A DNA stretch of 24,703 nt from NCBI GenBank assembly GCA_900554925.1, contig USJG01000020.1:1-24703 (forward strand). Reading direction: 5' to 3'. A program made the position numbers and the translations under genes. Origin of the DNA: an uncultured Lachnospiraceae bacterium (GTDB taxonomy: Bacteria > Bacillota > Clostridia > Lachnospirales > Lachnospiraceae). Shown piece after piece: positions 7,894 to 14,792 of the stretch. The number at the start of each line of letters is the position of its first letter. Position 1 is the first letter of the stretch. The notes beneath the pieces are model-generated. The model had not been told where the DNA came from, did not search any database, and was given only the letters and a program-made list of their open reading frames with translations.

Positions 7894-8955
7894 CTAAGCG
7901 TTTACGCTCAAAAAATTTTCTAAAAAGGTTACCAGTTTCTGCATCTGCTCATCTGTTCCTATGGTAATGCGCAGATAATTATCAATTCTGGGTTTGTTCC
8001 AATATCTTACATAAATATTGTTTTCTTTCAGTGCAAGAAAAATATCCCTGGCAGGCACGCTTTTGTGAGTGGCAAACAAAAAGTTGCTCTTAGAATCCTC
8101 AAAGGTAAATCCAAGGCCTTTAAGCTGATTTTTGGTCCACTCCCTTGTCTTAATGATCTTTCCCGTTATTTCCTTAAAGTAAGCGTCCTGTCGTACTGCC
8201 GCTGCTCCCATTTCAATGGCGGGCATGTTCATGGTGTAGGAATTAAAAGAGAACTTCACATCCTTTAAATACCGGATCAGCTTTTCATTTGCTATGGCAA
8301 ATCCAATACGCACGCCTGCCATGGCGCGGGATTTGGAAAAGGTCTGTACCACCATCAGATTATCATACTTATGGATAAAGGGCACCATACTTACACCCCC
8401 AAAATCCACATAGGCTTCATCTATGATCACCACGGAATCCGGATTTGCTCTCACAATTTCCTCAAACATACCCACATCCTCAAGAACGCCTGTAGGTGCG
8501 TTGGGATTGGGAATAATGATGCCGCCGTTGGGTACCAGATAATCCTCTTTTCTGATGCGGAAATCCCCGTCAAGAGCACATGTCCTGTAAGGAATCCTGA
8601 ATACCTCTGCCCATACATCATAAAAAGAATAAGTGATGTCGGGAAACAATACAGGCTTGTCCCCATTAAAAAAGGTCATAAAGGACATTGCCAATACATC
8701 ATCAGAGCCTACGCCCACAAAAACCTGCTCCGGTTTTACGCGGTAATACTCTGCCAGCGCGTTCACCAGCTTTTCCGCATTCATATCCGGATAAAGCCGC
8801 AGCCTGTCATAGTCAAGTTCTTTTGCAATTTTAGCTACCTCCGGTGCTGGTGGGTAGGGACATTCATTGGTATTTAACTTGATGACCCCCTCCTGCCTGG
8901 GCTGCTCTCCTGCCACATAAGGTTCTACTTTTCTAACATTTTCTTCCCAGCTCAT
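7894..8955 (-). CDS. hisC: Histidinol-phosphate aminotransferase (class I/II PLP aminotransferase)
   Basis: The enzyme transaminates imidazole-acetol phosphate to histidinol phosphate in histidine synthesis; close paralogues act on aromatic amino acids. The 353-residue length fits HisC. Visible signatures are IKLNTNECPYPP at the N-terminus, NPNAPTG, VIIDEAYVDF, the PLP-lysine motif TFSKSRAMAGVRIGFA, and the C-terminal NYLRITIGTDEQ. The ATG has AAGGA about 7 nt upstream. No other his genes are in the window, so the gene is separated from a histidine operon here. A 139-bp gap upstream separates it from the glycosyltransferase gene; I see no convincing terminator in that gap and only a weak promoter candidate. 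Confidence 0.93.
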   Translation of the reverse strand: MSWEENVRKVEPYVAGEQPRQEGVIKLNTNECPYPPAPEVAKIAKELDYDRLRLYPDMNAEKLVNALAEYYRVKPEQVFVGVGSDDVLAMSFMTFFNGDKPVLFPDITYSFYDVWAEVFRIPYRTCALDGDFRIRKEDYLVPNGGIIIPNPNAPTGVLEDVGMFEEIVRANPDSVVIIDEAYVDFGGVSMVPFIHKYDNLMVVQTFSKSRAMAGVRIGFAIANEKLIRYLKDVKFSFNSYTMNMPAIEMGAAAVRQDAYFKEITGKIIKTREWTKNQLKGLGFTFEDSKSNFLFATHKSVPARDIFLALKENNIYVRYWNKPRIDNYLRITIGTDEQMQKLVTFLENFLSVNA

Positions 8956-9094
8956 GGTAAATTCCTTCTTAAGTTTTCATTGGGATGTATTTGCATCCGC
9001 TACCTATGGTAACATTATCCTGCCCGGCCTGCAAGCAGAATTCCATTTCTTAACACATTCTGTCCAGCCTTTCTTCCGGTCCATTACTGGCTGG

Positions 9095-10120
9095 CTATTC
9101 CTTTCTGCCCCACTGCCTTGCTTCTTTTCTATATTCTGCCGCCTGCTCCGGTATATCCAATTTCTCATAGCACTGCGCCAGCCCCAAAAGAGGCAGGTCA
9201 CCGCCGCTGTGAATATTCAGTATGCTTGTAGTCTCATAGGCCGCATTATAATACCAGATTGCCGCCTCCTGATAGTCCTTTTGGGATAGATAGTATTCCC
9301 CCAGTTCATAGCACACTTCACTGACACCGCCCTCATTGCTGGCCACATCCTTCATGGCATAGCGAAACATTTTAAGGTAATCTCCTCTGATTCTTGCCGC
9401 TCTGACCACTACGCAGACAGCCTCCTTCATCTGCTCCGGTTTCGTCTGGGAATCCTGCGCTACCCTGGTAAAATATTCCTCCGCATTTTTTAATTCTTCT
9501 GTTTGTCCTGAAATCAGAAGCTCTCTGGCATACATATTCATAAGCCTTGGAGACAGCACCTGCCCCTTCTTCGTCATATCCTGAAAAATCTTTATATCCC
9601 TGCCCGAATGATTCTTCTCAGGCAGATGAGTAATTTCAATATCACTGTCAAACACTACCGGCAAAAGCCTTACCGTCTCATGTACCGGCTCTATCCACTT
9701 GAAGGTTCTAAGTCTCTTAAACAGCTTGGGGCGCAGTTCTCTGTCAAAATTATAGACCGTTCCATGGGCAAGCTGATTTCCATAATACATCTGGACGATC
9801 TCCACTTCCGGAACAAGGGTTTGTTTAAGCGCCCTGAACTTTTCGCGGTTTTCCTCATCTATTACCTCGTCTGCGTCGGCTGTATAGATATAGTCACAGC
9901 CAGCCTTGGAAAAAGAAAAGTTTCTGGCAGCCGCAAAATCATTGTCCCAGACAAAGTCATATATCCTGTCCGTATACTTCGCCGCAATTTCTTTGGTGCG
10001 GTCAAAAGAGCCTGTATCCACAATAATAATTTCATCCATCAGATCCTGTATGCTGTCAAGGCATCTTGCGAGAACCTTCTCTTCATTTTTGACGATCATG
10101 CATAAACTGATTGTTGCCAT
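9095..10120 (-). CDS. Family 2 glycosyltransferase with C-terminal TPR-like helices
   Basis: The protein has ~341 residues from the ATG at 10120 (MATISLCMIVKNEE). The GT-A fold is evident from SLCMIVKNEE, IIIVDTGSFDRT, FAAARNFS and the DxD-type YTADADEVI. The region around WIEPVHETVR is typical of the SunS/WcaA-like group that carries TPR repeats. The C-terminal third is helical and contains pairs such as CYELGEYYLSQKDYQEAA and LGLAQCYEKLDIPEQAAEY, which look like TPR units. The frame extends 18 codons further upstream, but that extension has no ribosome binding site and crosses the terminator hairpin. The chosen ATG has GAGGG 4 nt upstream. Substrate and acceptor are unknown. Confidence 0.9.
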   Translation of the reverse strand: MATISLCMIVKNEEKVLARCLDSIQDLMDEIIIVDTGSFDRTKEIAAKYTDRIYDFVWDNDFAAARNFSFSKAGCDYIYTADADEVIDEENREKFRALKQTLVPEVEIVQMYYGNQLAHGTVYNFDRELRPKLFKRLRTFKWIEPVHETVRLLPVVFDSDIEITHLPEKNHSGRDIKIFQDMTKKGQVLSPRLMNMYARELLISGQTEELKNAEEYFTRVAQDSQTKPEQMKEAVCVVVRAARIRGDYLKMFRYAMKDVASNEGGVSEVCYELGEYYLSQKDYQEAAIWYYNAAYETTSILNIHSGGDLPLLGLAQCYEKLDIPEQAAEYRKEARQWGRKE

Positions 10121-10161
10121 GAATCCCTCTTTTCCGCGCTGTCCTATGCGCTGTTTTATTA

Positions 10162-10202
10162 AGCCCCGGACCATATAGAGACTTTTCTATTGATCCGGGG
10201 CT
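10162..10202 (-). terminator. Hairpin after the amino-acid ABC transporter operon
   Basis: A 9-bp GC-rich stem (arms 10162-10170 and 10194-10202) has an apical ATAGA/TCTAT helix above it. It lies 5 bp after the ATPase stop and before the glycosyltransferase gene. The minus-strand tail (TTAATAAAAC) is only weakly U-rich, so partial read-through into the glycosyltransferase gene is likely. Confidence 0.55.
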
Positions 10203-10207
10203 CTTCT

Positions 10208-10930
10208 TTATAAAACCTTTGACAGGAAATCCTGTAATCTCTCGCACCTGGGATGATTGAAAAATTCTGCAGGTGTGTTTTCTTCCATGATAATCCCTTC
10301 ATCCATAAACAGCACCTTAGTTCCCACTTCTCTAGCAAATCCCATTTCATGGGTTACCACTACCATTGTCATACCGGAATCAGCAAGTTCTTTCATAACA
10401 TCCAGAACTTCCCCTACCATTTCCGGGTCAAGGGCCGATGTAGGCTCATCAAAAAGCATTACCCTTGGATTCATGGCAAGAGACCTTACAATGGCAATCC
10501 TCTGCTTCTGTCCGCCGGAAAGCTGGCTGGGATAAGCGTCTGCTTTTTCCGTAAGCCCCACTCTTGCAAGAAGCTTTAATGCCTTTTCACTGGCCTCCTC
10601 TTTATTCATCAGCTTCAGCTTTACAGGAGCTAATGTAATATTATCCATAATGGAAAGATTATTAAACAGATTAAAGTTCTGGAACACCATTCCCATGTGT
10701 TCCCTTATCTTGTCAATATTGATTTTAGGGTCTGTGATCAGCTGGCCGTCAAACCAGATTTCACCGCTGGTAGGGCTTTCAAGCAGGTTTAAGCAGCGCA
10801 GGAAGGTACTTTTTCCCGATCCTGAAGGACCTATCACTACGATCTTTTCCCCCTGATGTATATGATAATTTACTCCACGCAGTACGTGATTGTTTTCAAA
10901 TTTTTTGTGCAGATCCTTAACGATTATCAC
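10208..10930 (-). CDS. Polar amino-acid ABC transporter ATP-binding protein (GlnQ family)
   Basis: The 240-residue ATPase is of the PAAT (GlnQ/HisP) type and powers uptake by the permease and binding protein encoded upstream. Complete motifs are present: Walker A GPSGSGKST at 34-42, Q-loop MVFQNF at 81-86, signature LSGGQKQR at 137-144, Walker B VMLFDEP at 157-163, and the switch His in VVVTHEMGFA. The start is GTG at 10930, overlapping the end of the permease gene by 14 bp, with GGAGG about 10 nt upstream. The overlap implies translational coupling within one transporter complex. The amino acid transported cannot be decided from this subunit. Confidence 0.95.
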   Translation of the reverse strand: MIIVKDLHKKFENNHVLRGVNYHIHQGEKIVVIGPSGSGKSTFLRCLNLLESPTSGEIWFDGQLITDPKINIDKIREHMGMVFQNFNLFNNLSIMDNITLAPVKLKLMNKEEASEKALKLLARVGLTEKADAYPSQLSGGQKQRIAIVRSLAMNPRVMLFDEPTSALDPEMVGEVLDVMKELADSGMTMVVVTHEMGFAREVGTKVLFMDEGIIMEENTPAEFFNHPRCERLQDFLSKVL

Positions 10931-11618
10931 TCTTACGCAGCCTCCTCTCCAGTTTATCCAACAAAACGGTTAGTATCTTAATGATCACAAAATAAATGAC
11001 CGCAGCACCTATAAGCGGCATAAATGCTTCATAAGTTCTTGAGGAAATCTGATTGGCCGCTCTGGTCAAATCGGTCAGGCTTACATATCCCACAATTGCT
11101 GTTTCCTTAAGCAGTACAATAAATTCGTTGCCGATAGGAGGAAGTACATTTTTAATCGCCTGAGGAATCACAATATAAATCATGGTCTGCGCCTTGGAAA
11201 GGCCTAAGGATCGTCCTGCCTCTGTCTGTCCGTGATCCACTGCCAATATGCCGGCACGGACAATCTCAGCTACATAAGCGCCGCTGTTAATACCGAAGGA
11301 TAATACTGCAACCAGCACGCCATTCTTGCAGCTCTTCATAATAATAAACCACATGATCAGCAGCTGTAATACGGAAGGCGTACCTCTGATAATGTCTATG
11401 TAGGCATTGGCAATTCTCGCCCAGATAGTCTTTTTGCCGTTTTTCTTAGTGGACAGCTTCATCAGCGCCACAACGGTACCGATCAGTAAACCCACGATTG
11501 CCGCAAAAAACGCAATTTGCAATGTGACACCCAGACCGCTAAAATACAGCTTCCATCTGTCGCCGGAAATAAATGCCATCTCAAACTTTTTACTTATTTC
11601 TTCCAACCATGCCTGCAT
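10917..11618 (-). CDS. Polar amino-acid ABC transporter permease (HisM/GlnP family)
   Basis: The 233-residue inner-membrane permease has about five hydrophobic segments. The conserved first segment region reads GLGVTLQIAFFAAIVGLLIG. IRGTPSVLQL follows, and the EAA loop is EAGRSLGLSKAQTMIYIVIPQAIKNVLPP. The EAA loop contacts the ATPase encoded immediately downstream. NEFIVLLKETAIVGYVS is the usual C-terminal signature of polar amino-acid permeases. A single permease gene suggests a homodimer. The ATG follows AAAGGA at ~10 nt. A terminator-like hairpin separates it from the binding-protein gene, which should lower its expression relative to that gene. Confidence 0.95.
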   Translation of the reverse strand: MQAWLEEISKKFEMAFISGDRWKLYFSGLGVTLQIAFFAAIVGLLIGTVVALMKLSTKKNGKKTIWARIANAYIDIIRGTPSVLQLLIMWFIIMKSCKNGVLVAVLSFGINSGAYVAEIVRAGILAVDHGQTEAGRSLGLSKAQTMIYIVIPQAIKNVLPPIGNEFIVLLKETAIVGYVSLTDLTRAANQISSRTYEAFMPLIGAAVIYFVIIKILTVLLDKLERRLRKSDNR

Positions 11619-11642
11619 ATCATAAGTTCCTTTCTTTTTCTA

Positions 11643-11678
11643 AAAGAGGATAGCATGCATCTGTATGCTATCCTCTTT
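11643..11678 (-). terminator. Intercistronic attenuating terminator between binding protein and permease genes
   Basis: A perfect 14-bp stem (arms 11643-11656 and 11665-11678, AAAGAGGATAGCAT and its complement) with an 8-nt loop lies between the binding-protein stop and the permease start. On the minus strand it is followed by a short TTTT-type tail. Such hairpins commonly cause partial termination or protect the upstream mRNA, giving excess binding protein. Confidence 0.65.
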
Positions 11679-11713
11679 GCTCTTCGCCTATACCGTTATT
11701 CTGTCTGTCTTAA

Positions 11714-12643
11714 TTATTCTGCCTCGATATAAGTCTTTACTAACTCATCAAATGTTCCGTCAGCCTTAATCTCTGCCAACGCTGCGTTCACTGCATCTAC
11801 TAAAGCAGTATCTCCCTTGGGCATTGCAATGGCATACTCTTCAGTTTCAAAATCAAACTGTGCTCCCTCAAGGGCTGTAACCTGTCCTTCAAACTTGCTC
11901 TCAAATACAAGCGCAGGATTTTTGTCGATAATTACACAGTCAACTCTTCCGTTGATCAGATCGTTAACCGCATCTACTGCCTTGTTGTACTGCTGTACTG
12001 TAGTACCTTCAATGTCGGTAGCAATAAAGTCGCCTGTTGTTCCTAACTGAACGCCAATGGTCTTGCCAACAAGATCATCTGCCGTAGCAATCTCAGAACC
12101 TTCAGGAAGGATCACGTACTGAACTGCTTCATAGTAAGAATCGGAAAAATCAACGGTTTCTTTTCTTTCGTCAGTAACTGTCATACCGGCGATGGAAACA
12201 TCGATCTTGCTGCCGATAGATGATACCAGGGAAGCAAATTCCATGTTTTCAACTTCCACTTCCACACCAAGCTTTTCACCGATTGCCTTGATCAGCGCAA
12301 TGTCAAATCCGTCAGGTTCGCCATTGTCATCTACATACTCAAAAGGTGGGAATTCTGCGTTGGTACCAACTGTAAGCACACCGTCTGCTAATGCTTCAGA
12401 TACTGCCTGCTCTGCCTCTTCTGTTTCTACAGCATCTGCTGTTTCTGTCTCTGCGGCATCTGTTGTTTCTGTCTCTGCGGCATCTGTTGTTTCTGTCTCT
12501 GCGGCATCTGCTGCTTCTTCCTGTACAGCAGCATCTGCTGCCTGTGTCTCTTCTGTTGTCTGTGCTGTCTCACTGCTTCCGCAGGCTGTGAGCAGGCTCA
12601 TTGTCATTACTGCTGCCAGTAATAAAGCAAAAAATTTTTTCAT
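11714..12643 (-). CDS. Amino-acid ABC transporter substrate-binding lipoprotein (SBP family 3)
   Basis: This is an extracellular solute receptor of ~309 residues from the ATG at 12643 (MKKFFALLLAAVMTMSLLTAC). It has a lipoprotein signal with lipobox LLTAC, so Cys21 should be lipidated. An acidic Ala/Glu/Thr-rich linker (~22-85) leads to the SBP_bac_3 fold, with GVLTVGTNAEFPPFEY, GFDIALIKAIGEKLG, the ligand-binding DVSIAGMTVTDERKE, and GVQLGTTGD. The frame allows a start seven codons earlier, but AGGAGGAG sits 8 nt before the chosen ATG. The linker contains a 24-nt repeat present three times. The gene heads the transporter operon and has its own promoter. The ligand is probably a polar amino acid, not resolved further. 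Confidence 0.95.
   Translation of the reverse strand: MKKFFALLLAAVMTMSLLTACGSSETAQTTEETQAADAAVQEEAADAAETETTDAAETETTDAAETETADAVETEEAEQAVSEALADGVLTVGTNAEFPPFEYVDDNGEPDGFDIALIKAIGEKLGVEVEVENMEFASLVSSIGSKIDVSIAGMTVTDERKETVDFSDSYYEAVQYVILPEGSEIATADDLVGKTIGVQLGTTGDFIATDIEGTTVQQYNKAVDAVNDLINGRVDCVIIDKNPALVFESKFEGQVTALEGAQFDFETEEYAIAMPKGDTALVDAVNAALAEIKADGTFDELVKTYIEAE
12437..12508 (-). repeat. Three 24-nt tandem repeats in the lipoprotein linker
   Basis: Three near-identical 24-nt units encode DAAETETT, DAAETETT and DAAETETA. They lie in the flexible acidic tether between the lipidated cysteine and the ligand-binding domain. Copy number is likely to vary between strains by slippage (inference). Confidence 0.85.
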
Positions 12644-12658
12644 AATACTCTCCTCCTT

Positions 12659-12674
12659 ATGCATAAATATGCAT
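12659..12674. promoter_or_regulatory. Palindrome next to the ribosome binding site of the binding-protein gene
   Basis: ATGCATAAATATGCAT has 7-bp perfect arms around a 2-nt centre. It lies within the 5' untranslated region, just upstream of the AGGAGGAG site. It could be a regulator operator; the spacing is too tight for an RNA hairpin of the full length. AT-rich chance occurrence is possible. Confidence 0.3.
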
Positions 12675-12694
12675 TTATTTCTATAAACACTACG

Positions 12695-12723
12695 AGTCTA
12701 TCACTTTCAATATGCAAAATCAA
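12695..12723 (-). promoter_or_regulatory. Promoter of the amino-acid transporter operon
   Basis: On the minus strand TTGATT (12718-12723) and TAGACT (12695-12700) are separated by 17 nt. The predicted start near 12688 gives a leader of about 45 nt. Both hexamers are imperfect but spacing is ideal. Confidence 0.5.
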
Positions 12724-12767
12724 GGTCTTTTTCTCGAATTTATTACAGTTTGTAACAATTTTTTGGT

Positions 12768-14591
12768 CTATAACACTACAATCATTTCTCTGCTTAAGGA
12801 AACAGTCACTCCCTTTTCCCCCTGGTACACTACCAGTTCCTGCCCGTCCTTTTTCCCCAAAAGGAAAAGTCCCGGCTTAATGCAGTACCTGTTGGTACAG
12901 GACTTTTCTGTCATAGCTTCGGTAATTGTAATCACATAGCCCTCTTCTTCCATTTTAACTGTGCAGCGTCCCAGGCAGAGCATCCTCCCCTCTCCATCAT
13001 CATTAAAGACCTTTACGCTGTGCCTTAAGTAAAACAGTAATAAAATAAGGCACGCTGTCAGCAAAAGGGTACTGCCGGCTACAGTAATGATTTTCACCGT
13101 CTCTCCGTCTAATATACCGGTACGCTCCCTCTCCTGCCCTATCTGATAGGCGGCTTCTTCCTGGGCTTTATTTTCCGGCAGCCGCACACTTTCGCTCTTC
13201 TTTTTAACCGGAGACGGAAAGGGCGACGGTGCCGAAGGAACCTTTGCCTGGACAGATGTTTTCCCTGTTCCTTCTATGGGTAAGGACACTTTGTCATTAT
13301 CTTCTGTGTCCTCTTCCTTTTCTGATACGTATTCACTCTCCGTCACGGCTACTGTATCATTCTCTTCTAGTGACGAAGGGGAAGGCTGGGGGTTTTCTCC
13401 AGATTCCTGTGTTTTCTCAGGCGCTGGTTCAGGAGTAGCCTGCACTACAGGCGTGGGTGTGGCTTCCTCCTGGGCTTTATAAATATTATCCACCAGAATA
13501 CTGCTGTTAAGTCCTGCCTCCTCCACATCCTTGTTTTCCAATTTCACAGCTACGGAGTAAATACCGTTTTCTGTTACTGTAATTCTTTCTCCTGTTCCCA
13601 GAAGCTTTCCTGCGGCGTCCTTCCACTCATAGGAAGCGGAATCTGATTTCAGCTTTCCTCCGGTAAGGTCTTCTATCCGTGCACTGATCACGGCCTGCCT
13701 GGCCTGCTGGGCGGTCTCATTGGTCACGATCAGCCTTCCGCAAAGCTGATGCTGGCTAAATCCGCAGTCCGTCCCATATCCTTCTGTGGTTTTCCCGCAG
13801 CTAAGCCCATAGGCTTCCTTTTCTCCTTCCGTGAAACCACAGCCTGTCTCATAACCGTCTATGGTATTTTCATCTTTCCCGCAGCTTAACTGATACCCCA
13901 GGATGGTTCCTTCCCCTATCTGGCAGGCCAGCTTCTCATAGGAGTGGATGGTAGGGGCGATAAAGCCGCAGGAAAGACAATATTGATAGGTTTTTTCCTC
14001 TTCCCCTGCTTCGCAGGCTGTATGGCTTGCAATCCCCTTTGCTTCTCCAAAAAGCGTTTCCTGATGGCTGTAGCAGAAATCCTCCCATGTAGAAAGCACG
14101 TCTCCTTTCAGCGTATGATACACGATACAGTCCTCCTGCTGATAACAGTCCTTTGTATGGATATGGGTAATTTCCTCATAACACGTACCTCCCTGCTTAT
14201 CATCGCCTTCATGCTGGTGGTAAACCGGCCGGGTATAACAGCCGCCGCCTTCGCTTTCATTTCCCGCATGGGTATGATAAACTATCCTCTGATAACAGGG
14301 ACCTCCGGTCTGTTCATCCCCCTGATGCTGATGAGGGATGGGCACCTGATAGCAGCCTCCCATTTCCCCCTCATTTCCCATATGCTTATGATAAATCTCA
14401 GTGATCACTACCTTTAAAGCCTGACTGCCTGCTTTAGATGTATCGGTTTCTTCCCTCTCTTCTCCCTGTGCAGTCAGAGTCATTCCCGAAAGCAGACAGA
14501 CCGTTGCCGCCGTCAAAAGCGCCCGTTTCACAAGTTTACGGGCTCTGCATCCTTTTATTTTCTTTTTCTTCTTAAAAACTCTTTTTTTCAT
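12768..14591 (-). CDS. Unrecognised surface protein with His/Cys-rich repeats, proline-rich stalk and C-terminal membrane anchor
   Basis: I do not recognise a function. The 607-residue protein has a very basic N-terminus and a signal-like hydrophobic segment at ~23-41. Four repeats at ~67-139 have the pattern (Y/P)H-x-H-x-G-x(3-5)-GG-x-CY, followed by HIHTKDCYQQEDC. Residues ~205-285 hold repeated Cys-Gly units (SCGF, SCGK, GCGF, SCGK, DCGF). A beta-rich Ig/PKD-like region spans ~287-370, then a Pro/Glu/Ser-rich stalk to ~470, a transmembrane helix at ~502-523, and a cytoplasmic ~80-residue domain. The repeats suggest extracytoplasmic metal binding or disulphide-linked modules (inference). 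The ATG has GGAGG 9 nt upstream. A promoter and an in-leader terminator lie upstream, suggesting attenuation. A stop-to-start gap of 124 bp separates it from the transporter operon. Confidence 0.85.
   Translation of the reverse strand: MKKRVFKKKKKIKGCRARKLVKRALLTAATVCLLSGMTLTAQGEEREETDTSKAGSQALKVVITEIYHKHMGNEGEMGGCYQVPIPHQHQGDEQTGGPCYQRIVYHTHAGNESEGGGCYTRPVYHQHEGDDKQGGTCYEEITHIHTKDCYQQEDCIVYHTLKGDVLSTWEDFCYSHQETLFGEAKGIASHTACEAGEEEKTYQYCLSCGFIAPTIHSYEKLACQIGEGTILGYQLSCGKDENTIDGYETGCGFTEGEKEAYGLSCGKTTEGYGTDCGFSQHQLCGRLIVTNETAQQARQAVISARIEDLTGGKLKSDSASYEWKDAAGKLLGTGERITVTENGIYSVAVKLENKDVEEAGLNSSILVDNIYKAQEEATPTPVVQATPEPAPEKTQESGENPQPSPSSLEENDTVAVTESEYVSEKEEDTEDNDKVSLPIEGTGKTSVQAKVPSAPSPFPSPVKKKSESVRLPENKAQEEAAYQIGQERERTGILDGETVKIITVAGSTLLLTACLILLLFYLRHSVKVFNDDGEGRMLCLGRCTVKMEEEGYVITITEAMTEKSCTNRYCIKPGLFLLGKKDGQELVVYQGEKGVTVSLSREMIVVL
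14142..14393 (-). repeat. Protein-level HxHxG...GGxCY repeats
   Basis: Four ~18-22-residue units follow one another: YHKHMGNEGEMGGCY, PHQHQGDEQTGGPCY, YHTHAGNESEGGGCY and YHQHEGDDKQGGTCY, plus a degenerate HIHTKDCY. Each keeps two His one residue apart, an acidic/Gly loop and a Cys-Tyr pair. The DNA copies have diverged, so the repeat is held at protein level. Confidence 0.85.
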
Positions 14592-14633
14592 TTAATCCTT
14601 ACCTCCGTAAAATCTTTTGGTGTTTGCAAACGC

Positions 14634-14667
14634 AAAAAACCTGTCCATGGCATTTCCACAGACAGGT
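14634..14667 (-). terminator. Intrinsic terminator inside the leader of the His/Cys-repeat gene
   Basis: On the minus strand ACCTGTC...GACAGGT forms a 12-bp stem including two G-U pairs, with loop AAATG, followed directly by a run of six T. It lies between a good promoter (14721-14749) and the ATG at 14591. It therefore could attenuate that gene. It could also terminate the acyltransferase transcript ending at 14793. An upstream ACAGGT can pair with the 5' arm as a competing partner. Confidence 0.75.
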
Positions 14668-14720
14668 CACCTGTACATAATTCATAGATTCAATTGGATT
14701 TCACAACGGTAAGTGCATTC

Positions 14721-14749
14721 AGCATATCACGTCCGCCTAAATCTGTCAA
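14721..14749 (-). promoter_or_regulatory. Sigma-A promoter upstream of the His/Cys-repeat gene
   Basis: On the minus strand a perfect TTGACA (14744-14749) lies 17 nt before TATGCT (14721-14726). The start should be near 14713, giving a leader of about 120 nt that contains the terminator at 14634-14667. Confidence 0.7.
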
Positions 14750-14792
14750 ACGATTTTGTATGACCAAAGGGCTGCCAAAGAGTTGCAAACCT

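Noticed and set aside
7897..7908. AGCGTTTACGCT palindrome at the end of hisC
   Set aside because: It lies within the last coding codons, is only 5 bp per arm and has no T-tract.
8956..9094. Terminator or promoter in the gap between the glycosyltransferase gene and hisC
   Set aside because: A CCAGCC/GGCTGG pair has a 19-nt loop and no T-tract; TTGCAG with TACCAT is too weak to call a promoter.
12192..12686. Long plus-strand frame opposite the binding-protein gene
   Set aside because: It is a Ser/Ala/Val-rich shadow of the minus-strand lipoprotein and its repeats; no ribosome binding site.
13944..14417. 157-codon plus-strand frame opposite the His/Cys-repeat gene
   Set aside because: No ribosome binding site or domain; the minus-strand frame has a good start, signal segment and repeats.
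14592..14790. c-di-GMP or purine riboswitch in the leader of the His/Cys-repeat gene
   Set aside because: A promoter and terminator are present, but I cannot align the short region between them to any known aptamer core.
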